Below, piece by piece: positions 50,632 through 59,718 of a DNA stretch of 64,000 bases; position 1 is the first letter of the stretch; each line of letters starts with the position of its first letter. The notes under the pieces were generated by a model. The model did not search any database. It was not told the origin of the DNA and saw only the letters and a program-made list of their open reading frames with translations. The stretch is from Bacteroidales bacterium (GTDB lineage: Bacteria; Bacteroidota; Bacteroidia; Bacteroidales; Muribaculaceae). The stretch covers positions 1 through 64,000 of the forward strand of contig JAAVFQ010000024.1 of NCBI GenBank assembly GCA_014800685.1. Direction: 5' to 3'. Both the position numbers and the translations under genes were made by a program.

Positions 50632-50689
50632 CCCAGCTCTCCCCTCGCTATCCACTTCGACAATTAATTTATTATAATAGAGCTAACTA

Positions 50690-52831
50690 ATGATAAGAAA
50701 GTATCTGACGGCAGCCGCTGTCGCTTTATCACTGGCTGCCACAACAATTCCCGCTATGGCTCAGGAATCAAATCCCTTCTTGTCTGACTACACCACGGAA
50801 TATCAGATTCCGCCGTTCGACAAGATCAAGACCTCCGACTTCATCCCTGCCATCAAGGCCGGCATCGCGGAGCAGGAGCAGAACATTAATAACATCATCC
50901 GCAATCGCGCTGTGCCCGATTTCGACAACACCATCCTCCCGCTCGAAAACCTCAGCCCGATTCTCGACCGCGTCTCCGCCGTTTTCTATCTCTATGACGG
51001 AGCGCTCAGCACCGACGAGTTCGCTCAGATGTCGGAAGAGGCAATCCCCCTGCTGAATCAGGCTTCCAACCAGATGATTCTCAACGACCTCCTCTTCCAG
51101 CGCATCAAGCAGGTATATGACAACCGCACCAAGCTCGGCATGAACAAAGTGCAGCAGCGTGTCACTGAGAAGTATTACCGCCAGTTTGCCGAAATGGGCG
51201 CTGCCCTCTCCCCCGAAAAGAAGGCTGAGCTCGTCAAGGTCAACGATGAGCTTTCTCGCCTTTTCATCCAGTTTAACAAGAATCTCCTCAAGGCCACCAA
51301 TGATTTCAAGATTGTGGTCTACGACAAAGAAGACCTCGCCGGCCTCCCCGCTTCTTCCATAGCTCAGGCTGCTGAAGAGGCTAAGGCTCGCGGTCTTGAC
51401 GGCCTCTGGGTATTCACCCTTCACGCCCCCAGCCGTCTTCCCGTGCTTCAGGCTGCCGACAATCGTGGCCTCCGCGAAGCTATGTATCGCGGATATACCA
51501 CTCTCGCCACATACGGCGACACCAATAACTATCCCGTAATAGAGCAGATCATCAAGCTCCGCGCAGAAAAGGCTCATATCATGGGCTTCGACAATTTCGC
51601 GCAGATGATGACTTCCCGCGTGATGGCAAAGACTCCCGAAGCTGCCGAAAATCTTCTCATGCAGGTCTTTGAGCCCGCCGTGAAGCGTAGCGCTGAGGAG
51701 GTTAAGGAGATGCAGGCTTACGTAGACGCCAACGGTGGCAACTTCAAGATTGCTCCCTGGGACTATTACTACTATGCCGACAAGGTGAAGCAGAGCAAAT
51801 ATAACTTCGACGAGAGCGAAATCCGCCCCTATCTCGCAGTAGACAACGTGCTCAAAGGCCTCTTCAACACCGCTGAGCGCCTCTATGGCATCAAGATGGT
51901 GGAGATGCCCAATGCTCCCAAATACATGGATCAGGTGACCGTCTATGACGTGCAGGACGCCAAGACCGGCGAGCACGTGGCTGTCTTCATGACCGACTAT
52001 TTCCCCCGCGCAAGCAAGCGTCAGGGCGCTTGGATGGAGCAGATGCAGTCTTGCGGCCTCTATGCCGATGGCAAGACCCGTCGCCCCATTGTCTATAACG
52101 TGGGCAACTTCACTCCCCCCTCCGGCGACACCCCCGCCCTCCTCACTCTCGACGAGCTGGAAACAACCTTCCACGAGTTCGGCCACGCCCTTCAGGCTAT
52201 CCTCTCTCAGGCGCCCTACCGCTCTCTGGCCGGCACCAACGTTGACCGCGACTACGTGGAAATGTGCTCTCAGATAAATGAGCATTGGGGCACTTCTCCC
52301 GAAGTCATGAAGGGTTTTGCCAAGCACTACAAGACCGGCGAGGTTATCCCCGATGAGCTTATAGAGCGCATGCAGGCGGCCGGCGCTTTCAATCAGGGCT
52401 TCACTGCCACTGAGCTCGCAGGCGCAGCGCTCCTCGACCTCAACTGGGGTAAGCATAACGGCGAGAACGTCAACGTCCCCGAGTTTGAAAAACAGGTGGC
52501 CGAGAAAATCGGTATGCCCGAGGAGATCACTTATCGCTACCGCTCTCCCTACTTCAAACATATCTTCGGCGATGATGGCTACGCTTCAGGATATTACACC
52601 TACCTCTGGTCGCAGGTGCTTGAGGCTGACGGCTGGGAGCTCTTCGAAGAAAAGGGCATCTTCGACCCCAAAACCGCTGCTTCTTTCAAGAAGAACATCC
52701 TCGAAAGCGGCGACACTGAAGACGCTATGGTTCTCTTCAAGAGATTCCGCGGACACGAGCCTGACGTGCACGCCCTTCTCCGCCTTCGCGGCTTTGAGCC
52801 CAAAAAGGCCGCTAAAAAGGGTAAAAAATAA
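50690..52831 (+). CDS. M3-family peptidyl-dipeptidase, Dcp-like, 713 aa
   Basis: A zinc metallopeptidase of the thimet oligopeptidase family. A signal peptide (about residues 1-24, ending at TIPAMAQ) places it in the periplasm. The zinc motif HEFGHAL starts at residue 495 within LETTFHEFGHALQAIL, and the distant ligand Glu is in RDYVEMCSQINEHW. The YASGYYTYLWSQVLEADGWELF segment near the C-terminus carries substrate tyrosines typical of Dcp. It should remove C-terminal dipeptides from peptides. A 3'-end repeat element with terminator follows. Confidence 0.94.
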   Translation: MIRKYLTAAAVALSLAATTIPAMAQESNPFLSDYTTEYQIPPFDKIKTSDFIPAIKAGIAEQEQNINNIIRNRAVPDFDNTILPLENLSPILDRVSAVFYLYDGALSTDEFAQMSEEAIPLLNQASNQMILNDLLFQRIKQVYDNRTKLGMNKVQQRVTEKYYRQFAEMGAALSPEKKAELVKVNDELSRLFIQFNKNLLKATNDFKIVVYDKEDLAGLPASSIAQAAEEAKARGLDGLWVFTLHAPSRLPVLQAADNRGLREAMYRGYTTLATYGDTNNYPVIEQIIKLRAEKAHIMGFDNFAQMMTSRVMAKTPEAAENLLMQVFEPAVKRSAEEVKEMQAYVDANGGNFKIAPWDYYYYADKVKQSKYNFDESEIRPYLAVDNVLKGLFNTAERLYGIKMVEMPNAPKYMDQVTVYDVQDAKTGEHVAVFMTDYFPRASKRQGAWMEQMQSCGLYADGKTRRPIVYNVGNFTPPSGDTPALLTLDELETTFHEFGHALQAILSQAPYRSLAGTNVDRDYVEMCSQINEHWGTSPEVMKGFAKHYKTGEVIPDELIERMQAAGAFNQGFTATELAGAALLDLNWGKHNGENVNVPEFEKQVAEKIGMPEEITYRYRSPYFKHIFGDDGYASGYYTYLWSQVLEADGWELFEEKGIFDPKTAASFKKNILESGDTEDAMVLFKRFRGHEPDVHALLRLRGFEPKKAAKKGKK

Positions 52832-52853
52832 TCCGATTTAGACCAATACTCGC

Positions 52854-52950
52854 GAGGGTGCGCCGAAATGAAAAATTTTGGCGCACCCTCTTCGGTTTTT
52901 AAGAATTGCTCTGAGGCAAGACGTTGAGCCGTAGACCGAGGGGAGTCTAT
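52854..52950 (+). repeat. 3'-end element (terminator hairpin plus conserved tail) after dcp-like gene
   Basis: A hairpin GAGGGTGCGCC...GGCGCACCCTC (52854-52890) is followed by TTCGGTTTTTAAGAATT, CAAGACGTTGAG and a second hairpin TAGAC-N8-GTCTA (52932-52949). The order matches 54267-54420 and 11782-11896 with sequence divergence. Confidence 0.65.
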
Positions 52951-53133
52951 CCGCGCCCCTAATCGGCCATTGAGTCACAGCCGCTTATTCATTAAATAGA
53001 GTGCAGAAAAAATTTTTTCTGCCGGGAATAGGATTTTTAATGATTTTTTTTTAACTTTACGGCCGGAATATCAGAAGCCCTCTCCGCTCCGGGTGCTCCA
53101 CCCAAGTTAAACCTTATTTAATACTCTACCGAA
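52951..53133. other. Leader region of ald
   Basis: A possible -7 element TAACTTTA lies at 53052-53059, with no clear -33 box. Nothing else recognisable. Confidence 0.35.
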
Positions 53134-54240
53134 ATGATAATCGGAATCCCTAAAGAAATTAAAAACAACGAAAACCGCGTGGGCTGCACACCCGCCGGAG
53201 TCAAAGAGCTCGTAAAAGCGGGCCATGAGGTATATGTTCAGGCCACTGCCGGCCTCGGCTCCGGATTCAGCGATGAGGAATACGTCAAGGCCGGTGCTTC
53301 CATCCTCCCTACCATTGAGGACACCTACGCCAAGGCTGAAATGATTATAAAGGTAAAAGAACCCATCGAACCCGAATATGCACTCGTCCGCAAAGGCCAG
53401 GTGCTCTTCACATATTTCCACTTCGCCTGTGACCGCGCCCTTCTCGACGCAATGCTCAAGAGCGGAGCCATCTGCATAGCCTACGAGACTGTTCGTGGCC
53501 GTGACGGTCGCCTCCCCCTCCTCATCCCCATGAGTGAGGTTGCAGGACGCATGTCTGTGCAGGAGGGTGCAAGATTTCTTGAGAAGCCTCAGGGAGGCAA
53601 AGGCATCCTTCTCGGTGGCGTGCCGGGAGTGAAACCCGCAAAAGTTCTCGTGCTCGGTGCCGGCGTCGTAGGACGCAACGCCGCGCTCATGGCTGCCGGA
53701 CTCGGTGCCGACGTCACCATCTGCGACATCTCGCTCGAAACGCTCCGCCACTGTGCTGAATTCATGCCCAAGAATGTCCGCACTCTCTATTCTTCCACTC
53801 ACAACATCGAGGAGGAACTTCCTCACACCGACCTCGTCATCGGCTCTGTGCTCATCCCCGGCGCCAAGGCTCCTCATCTCATCACCAAAGACATGGTGAA
53901 ACTCCTCAAGCCCGGTTCTGTTATGGTAGACGTGGCCATCGACCAGGGTGGATGCTTCGAGACTTCTCACCCCACTACCCACTCCGAGCCCACATATCTT
54001 GTAGACGACGTGATCCAGTATGCTGTGGCCAACATACCCGGCGCTGTCCCCTTCACCTCTACTCTCGCTCTTACCAATGCCACTATGCCTTACGCTCTGC
54101 GTCTCGCAAATATGGGATGGAAAGAGGCTTGCAAGGCCGACGCCGGTCTGGCTGAGGGTGTTAACGTCGTTGACGGCAAAATCACTTACAAGGCAGTGGC
54201 TGAGGCGTTCGACATGCCTTACACTCCCCTTGACATCTGA
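53134..54240 (+). CDS. ald: Alanine dehydrogenase, 368 aa
   Basis: Ald interconverts L-alanine and pyruvate plus ammonia with NAD. The start [23 protein letters not shown] is diagnostic, K75-type catalytic lysine lies in IIKVKEP, the catalytic histidine in FTYFHFA, and the NAD-binding Rossmann motif in [17 protein letters not shown] (about residues 170-186). The C-terminal [21 protein letters not shown] also fits. Length is normal. It has its own terminator-type element downstream and looks monocistronic. Confidence 0.97.
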   Translation: MIIGIPKEIKNNENRVGCTPAGVKELVKAGHEVYVQATAGLGSGFSDEEYVKAGASILPTIEDTYAKAEMIIKVKEPIEPEYALVRKGQVLFTYFHFACDRALLDAMLKSGAICIAYETVRGRDGRLPLLIPMSEVAGRMSVQEGARFLEKPQGGKGILLGGVPGVKPAKVLVLGAGVVGRNAALMAAGLGADVTICDISLETLRHCAEFMPKNVRTLYSSTHNIEEELPHTDLVIGSVLIPGAKAPHLITKDMVKLLKPGSVMVDVAIDQGGCFETSHPTTHSEPTYLVDDVIQYAVANIPGAVPFTSTLALTNATMPYALRLANMGWKEACKADAGLAEGVNVVDGKITYKAVAEAFDMPYTPLDI

Positions 54241-54266
54241 TGAATCGCTGATTTAAGTAAACTAAC

Positions 54267-54420
54267 GAGAGGGTGCGTCAAAAAATTTTTCATTTTGACG
54301 CACCCCCTTAGGTTTGTAAGAATAGGACAGATACAAGGCGCTGAGTCTGAGGCTGAAGGAAGCATACACAGGTATGTGACCGAAGCCGAATGGCGTAAGC
54401 AACGCCGCAGATGGCCTATT
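54267..54420 (+). repeat. 3'-end element (terminator hairpin plus conserved tail) after ald
   Basis: Hairpin GAGGGTGCGTCAAAA...TTTTGACGCACCCCC (54269-54307), then CTTAGGTTTGTAAGAATAGG, CAAGGCGCTGAG, a hairpin CATAC-ACAG-GTATG (54363-54376) and GGCGT-AAGCA-ACGCC (54392-54406). AATAGG (54321-54326) can pair with CCTATT (54415-54420) and close the tail as one domain. Tail sequence is shared with 11782-11896 almost exactly over 30 bp. Confidence 0.75.
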
Positions 54421-54455
54421 ATGACACACCGACCACTAAGAGTATTAAGCTTCCG

Positions 54456-54827
54456 ATGAAACTTTCCATTTCCCTTCATGCCTTCTCCGACGCTCTCGGG
54501 CATTATCGCTTAGGCTTCGATGCAATGAGCCGATGCGTATGGTCGGTATATGCCCCCGACGAGTATCAGGTAGACGACAATTCACGGCGACTGTTACCCG
54601 ATGTGGCAGCGACCCTTGAGACCGAAATCCGAGACATTCTTAATACTGAAACTGCCACTGCATCCAGCCCCTCTGACCTGACTCTGCAGGCAAGCGTCAG
54701 AGGCGATGAGGCGCCGGAATGGATAGATGAGACGATAGCACCGGCAGTTTTCCGCCGGATAGGTGAGCGCATAGACGCTCTGCTGCGCGATGGAATAGCG
54801 CAGCAGATACTTGACATTATCGGCTGA
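54456..54827 (+). CDS. Hypothetical protein, 123 aa
   Basis: An unrecognised, acidic, probably alpha-beta protein (MKLSISLHAFSDALGHYRLG ... DEAPEWIDETIAPAVFRRIG). It has no signal peptide, membrane helix or known motif. The frame extends back to 54411, but that stretch overlaps the end of the 3'-end element, so the ATG at 54456 is preferred. It ends 18 bp before the convergent SGNH hydrolase gene. Codon use resembles the neighbouring genes, which supports it being real. Confidence 0.5.
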   Translation: MKLSISLHAFSDALGHYRLGFDAMSRCVWSVYAPDEYQVDDNSRRLLPDVAATLETEIRDILNTETATASSPSDLTLQASVRGDEAPEWIDETIAPAVFRRIGERIDALLRDGIAQQILDIIG

Positions 54828-54845
54828 AAAGAGTCTCAGAGTGTC

Positions 54846-55511
54846 TCAAAGAGACTCGCGCATACGCTTGTAGACAAACGTCTTGCCCCTCTGCATCTGG
54901 CGCTCTGCAGTCGTCGGCTTCACCAGCCCGGGAAAGTTAAGGTCTGTATTGGCCGGTATCCATTCTATCACCTGATCCATCCATTTGATGATACCGTCCC
55001 GCGTCGGGTGAGGATTAGTCTTGCTCTGACGCGGAAGCGTGAGGTCGAAACTTCTGTAAAACTTATTGCCCAGCGTCTGAGCCAACCACTTATTGAAAGG
55101 CTCTCCGAGATTCTTTCCGGGCCAGGAGGGGGGGCCTATCCAAAGAAGATCGGCATCTCCCACTGCATTCTTTATTTTCTGCACATAACTCCCCAGAGCA
55201 GCCTGCGGTTGCGTCTGGAACATATCGTTCATACCGAGACTCACAAACACAGCGTCCGGTTTCTGCTCCTTGATAATCTGACTCAGACGCGGCGAGGAAG
55301 CCCATTTCTTAATAGTGGAGCCATCCCACGTATAGGTAGCCACTTCAAAGCCATTTTTCTGCCCGTAGGCATTAAGCCTCTCGGCCATCCAGCCGGTCAT
55401 GGAGTCGCCGATGAATAGAACTTTCCTTATGGGCTCACCACCCATTGCAAGCAGCGGCATCAGCAATGCAAACAGCATAACAGCCAGCCTTCCCTTAATC
55501 ATATTTTTCAT
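54846..55511 (-). CDS. Secreted SGNH/GDSL-type hydrolase, 221 aa
   Basis: A signal peptide (about residues 1-24) precedes an SGNH fold: VLFIGDSMTGWM (block I serine), VFVSLGMNDMF (block III Asn) and HPTRDGIIKWMD towards the C-terminus, where the catalytic Asp and His are expected. The likely histidine precedes the Asp in this motif, in contrast to the usual DxxH order, so catalysis needs care. Members deacylate glycans, lipids or peptidoglycan; the substrate is not shown. A solo repeat end (55534-55553) lies upstream. Confidence 0.75.
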   Translation of the reverse strand: MKNMIKGRLAVMLFALLMPLLAMGGEPIRKVLFIGDSMTGWMAERLNAYGQKNGFEVATYTWDGSTIKKWASSPRLSQIIKEQKPDAVFVSLGMNDMFQTQPQAALGSYVQKIKNAVGDADLLWIGPPSWPGKNLGEPFNKWLAQTLGNKFYRSFDLTLPRQSKTNPHPTRDGIIKWMDQVIEWIPANTDLNFPGLVKPTTAERQMQRGKTFVYKRMRESL

Positions 55512-55533
55512 GATTTTCTCAATTTCTTAATCT

Positions 55534-55553
55534 CAAGTAAGTATTTAGATTAA
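55534..55553 (-). repeat. Solo end of the TAAGTAAGT repeat family
   Basis: CAAGTAAGTATTTAGATTAA resembles the end of the copy at 47582 (TAAGTAAGTATTCAAATTAA). It lies 22 bp upstream of the SGNH hydrolase start. Confidence 0.5.
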
Positions 55554-55592
55554 CAGAATAGGAGCGAAAATGGACACGCCCGAGGGCTATTT

Positions 55593-55624
55593 TTTGTCGG
55601 TTAGCCGCTTTTTTATTACCTTTG
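55593..55624 (+). promoter_or_regulatory. trpS promoter
   Basis: TTTG (55593-55596), exactly 20 nt, TACCTTTG (55617-55624). It shows that in-frame starts before 55630 cannot be used and fixes the start of trpS at 55720 or 55726. Confidence 0.85.
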
Positions 55625-55689
55625 TATTCTCAAACCATACGTGTGCAAGACACCCCTATTGTTTTATTTTATTGAAAACCCAACCTGCT

Positions 55690-55711
55690 CTGAGAGAAAA
55701 CCTCCTCTCAG
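55690..55711 (+). promoter_or_regulatory. Hairpin just before the trpS start
   Basis: CTGAGAG (55690-55696) pairs perfectly with CTCTCAG (55705-55711), ending 8 nt before the ATG at 55720. It could affect ribosome access. Confidence 0.4.
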
Positions 55712-55719
55712 CAAGTGAG

Positions 55720-56826
55720 ATGACTATGGCTAACGAAACCACTCCGAATACTGCCACCGCGCAGGATGATAAGAAAAAAATAGTACTTAGCGGCATACGC
55801 GCCACCGGCAATCTGCATTTGGGCAACTACTATGGCGCCCTCCAGAAGTTTGTAAGAATGCAGGATGATTATGACTGCCGATTCTTCATCGCTGACCTTC
55901 ATGCGCTGACCACTCATCCCGACCCGGCTGCCCTGCATGAGAACGTCAAGCAGATTCTCGCCGAGTATCTCGCAGCCGGCCTTGACCCGGAGAAAAATAC
56001 TATCTACGTGCAGAGCGACGTCCCGGAGATTTCCGAGATGTATCTGCTCATGAATATGCACGTTGGCATCGGCGAACTTATGCGCACTGCCTCTTTCAAG
56101 GATAAGGCGCGGAAAGCCCTTGGCATCTCCACCGCTGATGACTCTGAAGACATTGAGCACCAAATCATAGGAAACCAGACAAATCAGCGCGTTAATGCCG
56201 GTCTGCTCACCTATCCCACTCTCATGGCGGTAGACATCCTCATCCATCATGCCGACCTCGTCCCCGTGGGTAAAGACCAGGAGCAGCATCTGGAGCTTAC
56301 CCGCCGTTTCGCCCGCCGTTTCAACTCCTTCTATAAGACCGACTATTTCTCCGAGCCGGTCAACTTCAACTTCGGCTCCGAGGCCGTAAAGGTGCCCGGA
56401 CTCGACGGCTCCGGCAAAATGGGTAAGAGCGAGGGAAACTGCATTTACCTTATCGACGACGAAAAGACTCTGCGCAAGAAGGTGATGCGCGCTGTCACCG
56501 ACGAAGGCCCCAAGGAGCCTAATCAGACGCCCCCCATACCGATTCAGAATCTCTTCACCCTCATGGAGCTCGTCAGCGAGCCCTCCACTCTGCAGTTCTA
56601 TAAGGAGGCCTACGCCAACTGCAATATCCGCTACGGCGACATGAAGAAGCAGCTTGCAGAAGACATCCTGAAGGTTACCCTCCCCATCAGACAGCGCATT
56701 CTTGACATCCGCGATAATGATGAGTATCTTTCACGCGTAGTGCGTCAGGGCGCTGAAAGGGCAAGAGAATATGCCGCCGCCACTCTGGCTGACGTCCGCG
56801 GCATTATGGGGATTAGAAAGTTCTGA
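55720..56826 (+). CDS. trpS: Tryptophan--tRNA ligase, 368 aa
   Basis: A class I synthetase charging tRNA-Trp. The HIGH equivalent is HLGN at residues 33-36 (ATGNLHLGNYYGAL), and the KMSKS equivalent is KMGKS at 233-237 (DGSGKMGKSEGN). Other TrpRS landmarks are FIADLHALTT and PVGKDQEQHLELTR. The N-terminal extension possible from 55570 is rejected because the promoter lies inside it. ATG at 55726 is an alternative start. The metal-binding lipoprotein gene follows 31 bp downstream. Confidence 0.97.
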   Translation: MTMANETTPNTATAQDDKKKIVLSGIRATGNLHLGNYYGALQKFVRMQDDYDCRFFIADLHALTTHPDPAALHENVKQILAEYLAAGLDPEKNTIYVQSDVPEISEMYLLMNMHVGIGELMRTASFKDKARKALGISTADDSEDIEHQIIGNQTNQRVNAGLLTYPTLMAVDILIHHADLVPVGKDQEQHLELTRRFARRFNSFYKTDYFSEPVNFNFGSEAVKVPGLDGSGKMGKSEGNCIYLIDDEKTLRKKVMRAVTDEGPKEPNQTPPIPIQNLFTLMELVSEPSTLQFYKEAYANCNIRYGDMKKQLAEDILKVTLPIRQRILDIRDNDEYLSRVVRQGAERAREYAAATLADVRGIMGIRKF

Positions 56827-56857
56827 GACCTCTTTGGACTCTGAGTGTGTGTGCTTA

Positions 56858-57721
56858 ATGCGGATGGCAAGACGTCTGTTTCCTCTTTTCTGTCTGAGCT
56901 GCCTGCTGCTTCTCATCGTCTCATCATGCGGCGAGAGCGGAGGCCGCGGGCCGGTGAAGCCATCGCTTTGCGTCAGCGTAGCCCCGCAGAAATATCTTCT
57001 GGATGCTATCGTCGGAGACCTCTATGACGTCCACGTCCTCATCCCGGAAAATGCCGACCCGGAGAGCTATGACCCCTCTATGCGGGCCATGAAAGACCTT
57101 TATGACAGCAGTATTTTTTTCTCCCTCGGCAATGAGGGCTTCGAAAAGGCGCTGATCGCAAAGATTAAGGCAAATTTCCCGGAGCTCAGGATAGTATCCG
57201 CTACCGCCGGCCTCCCTCTCATTACAGACACTCACGGGGAGGAAAGCACTGACCCTCACGTATGGGGCTCGGTGAAGACCGTTGCCGGGATAGCACGCAA
57301 CATGACTGAGGCTCTCTGCCTGGCCGACCCCGGTCACGCCGAGACATTCCGCCGCAACAATATGAAGCTGCAAGCTTCCCTCGACTCGCTTGACAGGGAA
57401 GTGCGCGCCAAATTAAGCCATGCAGACGGCGCTTTTGCCATCTGGCATCCCTCTCTCTCCTATTTCGCCCGCGACTATTCGCTCAGGCAGCTCCCGCTCG
57501 AAGTGGAGGGAAAGGAGGCCGCCCCGGGACAATTCAGTCGCCGCCTTGATGACATCCGGGCCTCCGGCGCCAAGGTGATGTTTATTGAGCCTCTCCACGG
57601 AGCTGAAAGAGCTGAAGCTATGGCGGAAGAATTAAACCTTAAATGCGTGAAAATAAATCTCGGTGCCCTCGACTGGCCCGCACAGATTAGACTGATAGCA
57701 TCATCCCTGCAGAATGACTGA
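56858..57721 (+). CDS. Zinc/manganese-type ABC transporter substrate-binding lipoprotein, 287 aa
   Basis: A ZnuA/cluster 9 solute-binding protein. The lipoprotein signal ends LLLIVSSCGES. Metal-site candidates are the His in DPHVWGSV, the His in AIWHPSLSYFARDY, and the acidic residue in VMFIEPLHG. A long His-rich loop seen in many zinc-specific ZnuA proteins is nearly absent (only THGEE), so zinc versus manganese is not settled. The frame extends upstream to 56771 inside trpS; ATG 56858 (or 56864) starts a clean signal. It overlaps the ATPase gene by 8 bp. Confidence 0.88.
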   Translation: MRMARRLFPLFCLSCLLLLIVSSCGESGGRGPVKPSLCVSVAPQKYLLDAIVGDLYDVHVLIPENADPESYDPSMRAMKDLYDSSIFFSLGNEGFEKALIAKIKANFPELRIVSATAGLPLITDTHGEESTDPHVWGSVKTVAGIARNMTEALCLADPGHAETFRRNNMKLQASLDSLDREVRAKLSHADGAFAIWHPSLSYFARDYSLRQLPLEVEGKEAAPGQFSRRLDDIRASGAKVMFIEPLHGAERAEAMAEELNLKCVKINLGALDWPAQIRLIASSLQND

Positions 57722-58403
57722 GCAGACACCCTTGATAACCCTTGAAGATGTCTCGGTGAGACTCGACCGCCGGACGATTCTTGACAATGTGGATCTATCC
57801 ATCCGCAAAGGTGACTTCGTGGCTATCACAGGCCCCAACGGCGGCGGCAAGACCACTCTGCTGCGAGTCATCCTCGGCCTGCTCAAACCATCCTCCGGAT
57901 GCGTGAGATATTTCGACAACGGCTCTGCCGTCAGGCATCTTCACATCGGATATCTCCCGCAAAAAAACAATATTGACACCCGATTTCCCATCACGGCCGG
58001 CGAGGCTATTCGCTCAGGCCTCCTCACAGGATTTTTCTCACGGTTTTCCGATGCTGACAAGAACAGATATCAGGAGGTATGCCGCCTCACGGAGACTGAA
58101 GATTTCCTGGACCGCCCCATCGGAGTCCTCTCGGGCGGCCAGCTCCAACGCACCCTGCTGGCCCGCGCCATAATCTCCGACCCTTCGGTGCTTATCCTTG
58201 ACGAGCCTCTCTCCTACGTAGATAAGCATTTCGAGCATCGCATCTACTCCATAATGGAGCAGCTTGCCTCCCGATGCACTATCATTCTCGTAAGCCATGA
58301 GATGTCGGTGATTTCAGAAATGGCCAATCGCCACGTCATCGTTGACCATACCCTGCACGAATGTCGGGCCGCCTCTCATTTCCGACGCTCGGAATGCGAC
58401 TGA
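57714..58403 (+). CDS. Metal ABC transporter ATP-binding protein, 229 aa
   Basis: An ABC ATPase of the ZnuC/MntB type: Walker A GPNGGGKT (40-47), Q-loop GYLPQKNNIDTRFP, signature LSGGQLQR (about 139) and Walker B VLILDEPLSYVD (about 160-171) followed by the switch His in SHEM. It is translationally coupled to the substrate-binding protein. No ZnuB-type permease follows; the next gene is SpmAB-like. The permease must be encoded elsewhere or its role be taken by another protein. Confidence 0.93.
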   Translation: MTEQTPLITLEDVSVRLDRRTILDNVDLSIRKGDFVAITGPNGGGKTTLLRVILGLLKPSSGCVRYFDNGSAVRHLHIGYLPQKNNIDTRFPITAGEAIRSGLLTGFFSRFSDADKNRYQEVCRLTETEDFLDRPIGVLSGGQLQRTLLARAIISDPSVLILDEPLSYVDKHFEHRIYSIMEQLASRCTIILVSHEMSVISEMANRHVIVDHTLHECRAASHFRRSECD

Positions 58404-58447
58404 AAATGCTCCCCGAACTCTTAATCACCACTCATCAGACTCTGACT

Positions 58448-59677
58448 ATGGTTCTCAACTGGATATGGATAGCCTTCTTCGGCATTGCCTTTATCGCCTG
58501 CCTGGCACGCTCGGTCTTTGCCTCAGACCTTGAGGTGTGGACCGCGGTGATGAATGCCTCTTTCGAACAGGCTGCTTTCGCCTTTGAAATATCTCTGGGA
58601 CTGACGGGGGTGCTCACACTCTGGCTCGGAATTATGAAAATCGGTGAGAAAGCCGGTATCATAGAGTTTTTCAGCCGACTCATCTCTCCGCTATTCTCGC
58701 GCCTCTTTCCGGGAATACCCAAAGGGCACCCGGCGCTTGGAGCGATCTTCATGAACATCTCGGCCAATATGCTCGGACTTGACAATGCCGCTACCCCTAT
58801 GGGACTTCGCGCCATGCAGGAGATGCAGAAACTCAATCCTGAAAAAGACACGGCCACTGACGCCATGATTATGTTTCTGGTGCTTAATGCTTCGGGGCTA
58901 TGCCTCATTCCCATAAGCATAATGATGTATCGCGCTCAAGGGGGAGCCGCTAATCCCACCGACGTCTTCATACCAATACTTCTGGCCACAGCCATCGCGA
59001 CCCTCGTCTCGCTCACCATCCTATGTTTCAAGCAGCACATACGCATAGATAAGGTGCTCGTGTCGTGGCTTCTCGGCATCGCAGCCGCCGTGGCGCTCAT
59101 CACCTGGTTTTTCGCCTCGCTGCCCCCAGAAAAGGTTCAGACCTTCAGCAGTTTCGGCGCCAACTTCATCCTCTTCTCCGTAATTCTGCTATTTATATGC
59201 GCCGGGATACGCCGCCGCATAAACGTCTATGACACCTTCATTGAAGGCGCCAAGGAGGGATTTAAGACGGCTGTCACTATTATCCCCTATCTCGTCGCAA
59301 TCCTGGTAGCCATCGGGATGTTTCGTGCCTCCGGCGCCCTCGACATTTTCACCGGTGGCGTGGAGATGATGGTGGCTATGCTTGGCGGCGACACCAAGTG
59401 GGTGGGAGCCCTCCCGACTATGCTGATGAAGCCCCTCAGCGGCTCCGGCTCTTGCGCTATGATGCTCGACGTCATGAAGGCTAACGGCCCTGACGCTTTC
59501 GTAAGCCGTCTGGCTGCCTGCGTCAGAGGCTCCACAGACACCACTTTCTATATCCTCGCAGTATATTTCGGCTCCGTGGGAGTCTTTAAAACCAGATATG
59601 CCGCCGGCTATGCCCTCATAGCTGATATCGTGGGTGCCGTGGCCGCTGTCTTTATCTCTTACTTCTTTTTCTCTTAG
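58448..59677 (+). CDS. SpmA-SpmB fusion (nucleoside recognition/Gate domain) membrane protein, 409 aa
   Basis: Two Gate-type membrane domains are joined: the SpmA part (MVLNWIWIAFFGIAFIACLA ... GHPALGAIFMNISANMLGLDNAATPMG) and the SpmB part (from about residue 270, VITIIPYL..., with MKPLSGSGSCAMMLDVM, then STDTTFYILAVYFGSVG). In Bacillus these proteins affect spore core dehydration; in non-sporing Bacteroidales the fused form is of unknown function, probably a transporter. The start at 58448 is chosen by analogy to SpmA; an ATG at 58406, 3 bp after the ATPase gene, is possible. Confidence 0.88.
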   Translation: MVLNWIWIAFFGIAFIACLARSVFASDLEVWTAVMNASFEQAAFAFEISLGLTGVLTLWLGIMKIGEKAGIIEFFSRLISPLFSRLFPGIPKGHPALGAIFMNISANMLGLDNAATPMGLRAMQEMQKLNPEKDTATDAMIMFLVLNASGLCLIPISIMMYRAQGGAANPTDVFIPILLATAIATLVSLTILCFKQHIRIDKVLVSWLLGIAAAVALITWFFASLPPEKVQTFSSFGANFILFSVILLFICAGIRRRINVYDTFIEGAKEGFKTAVTIIPYLVAILVAIGMFRASGALDIFTGGVEMMVAMLGGDTKWVGALPTMLMKPLSGSGSCAMMLDVMKANGPDAFVSRLAACVRGSTDTTFYILAVYFGSVGVFKTRYAAGYALIADIVGAVAAVFISYFFFS

Positions 59678-59718
59678 CATATTTTTCCGTTAAAATTTAT
59701 TTAGAACGTACTTATAGT

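Noticed and set aside
50768..52561. 597-codon open frame on the minus strand opposite the dcp-like gene
   Set aside because: The plus-strand M3 peptidase has full motifs and length. The antisense frame shows no recognisable domain and reflects codon bias of the real gene.
55570..55719. N-terminal extension of trpS
   Set aside because: A perfect TTTG-N20-TAnnTTTG promoter lies inside it at 55593-55624, and family members start near the downstream ATG.
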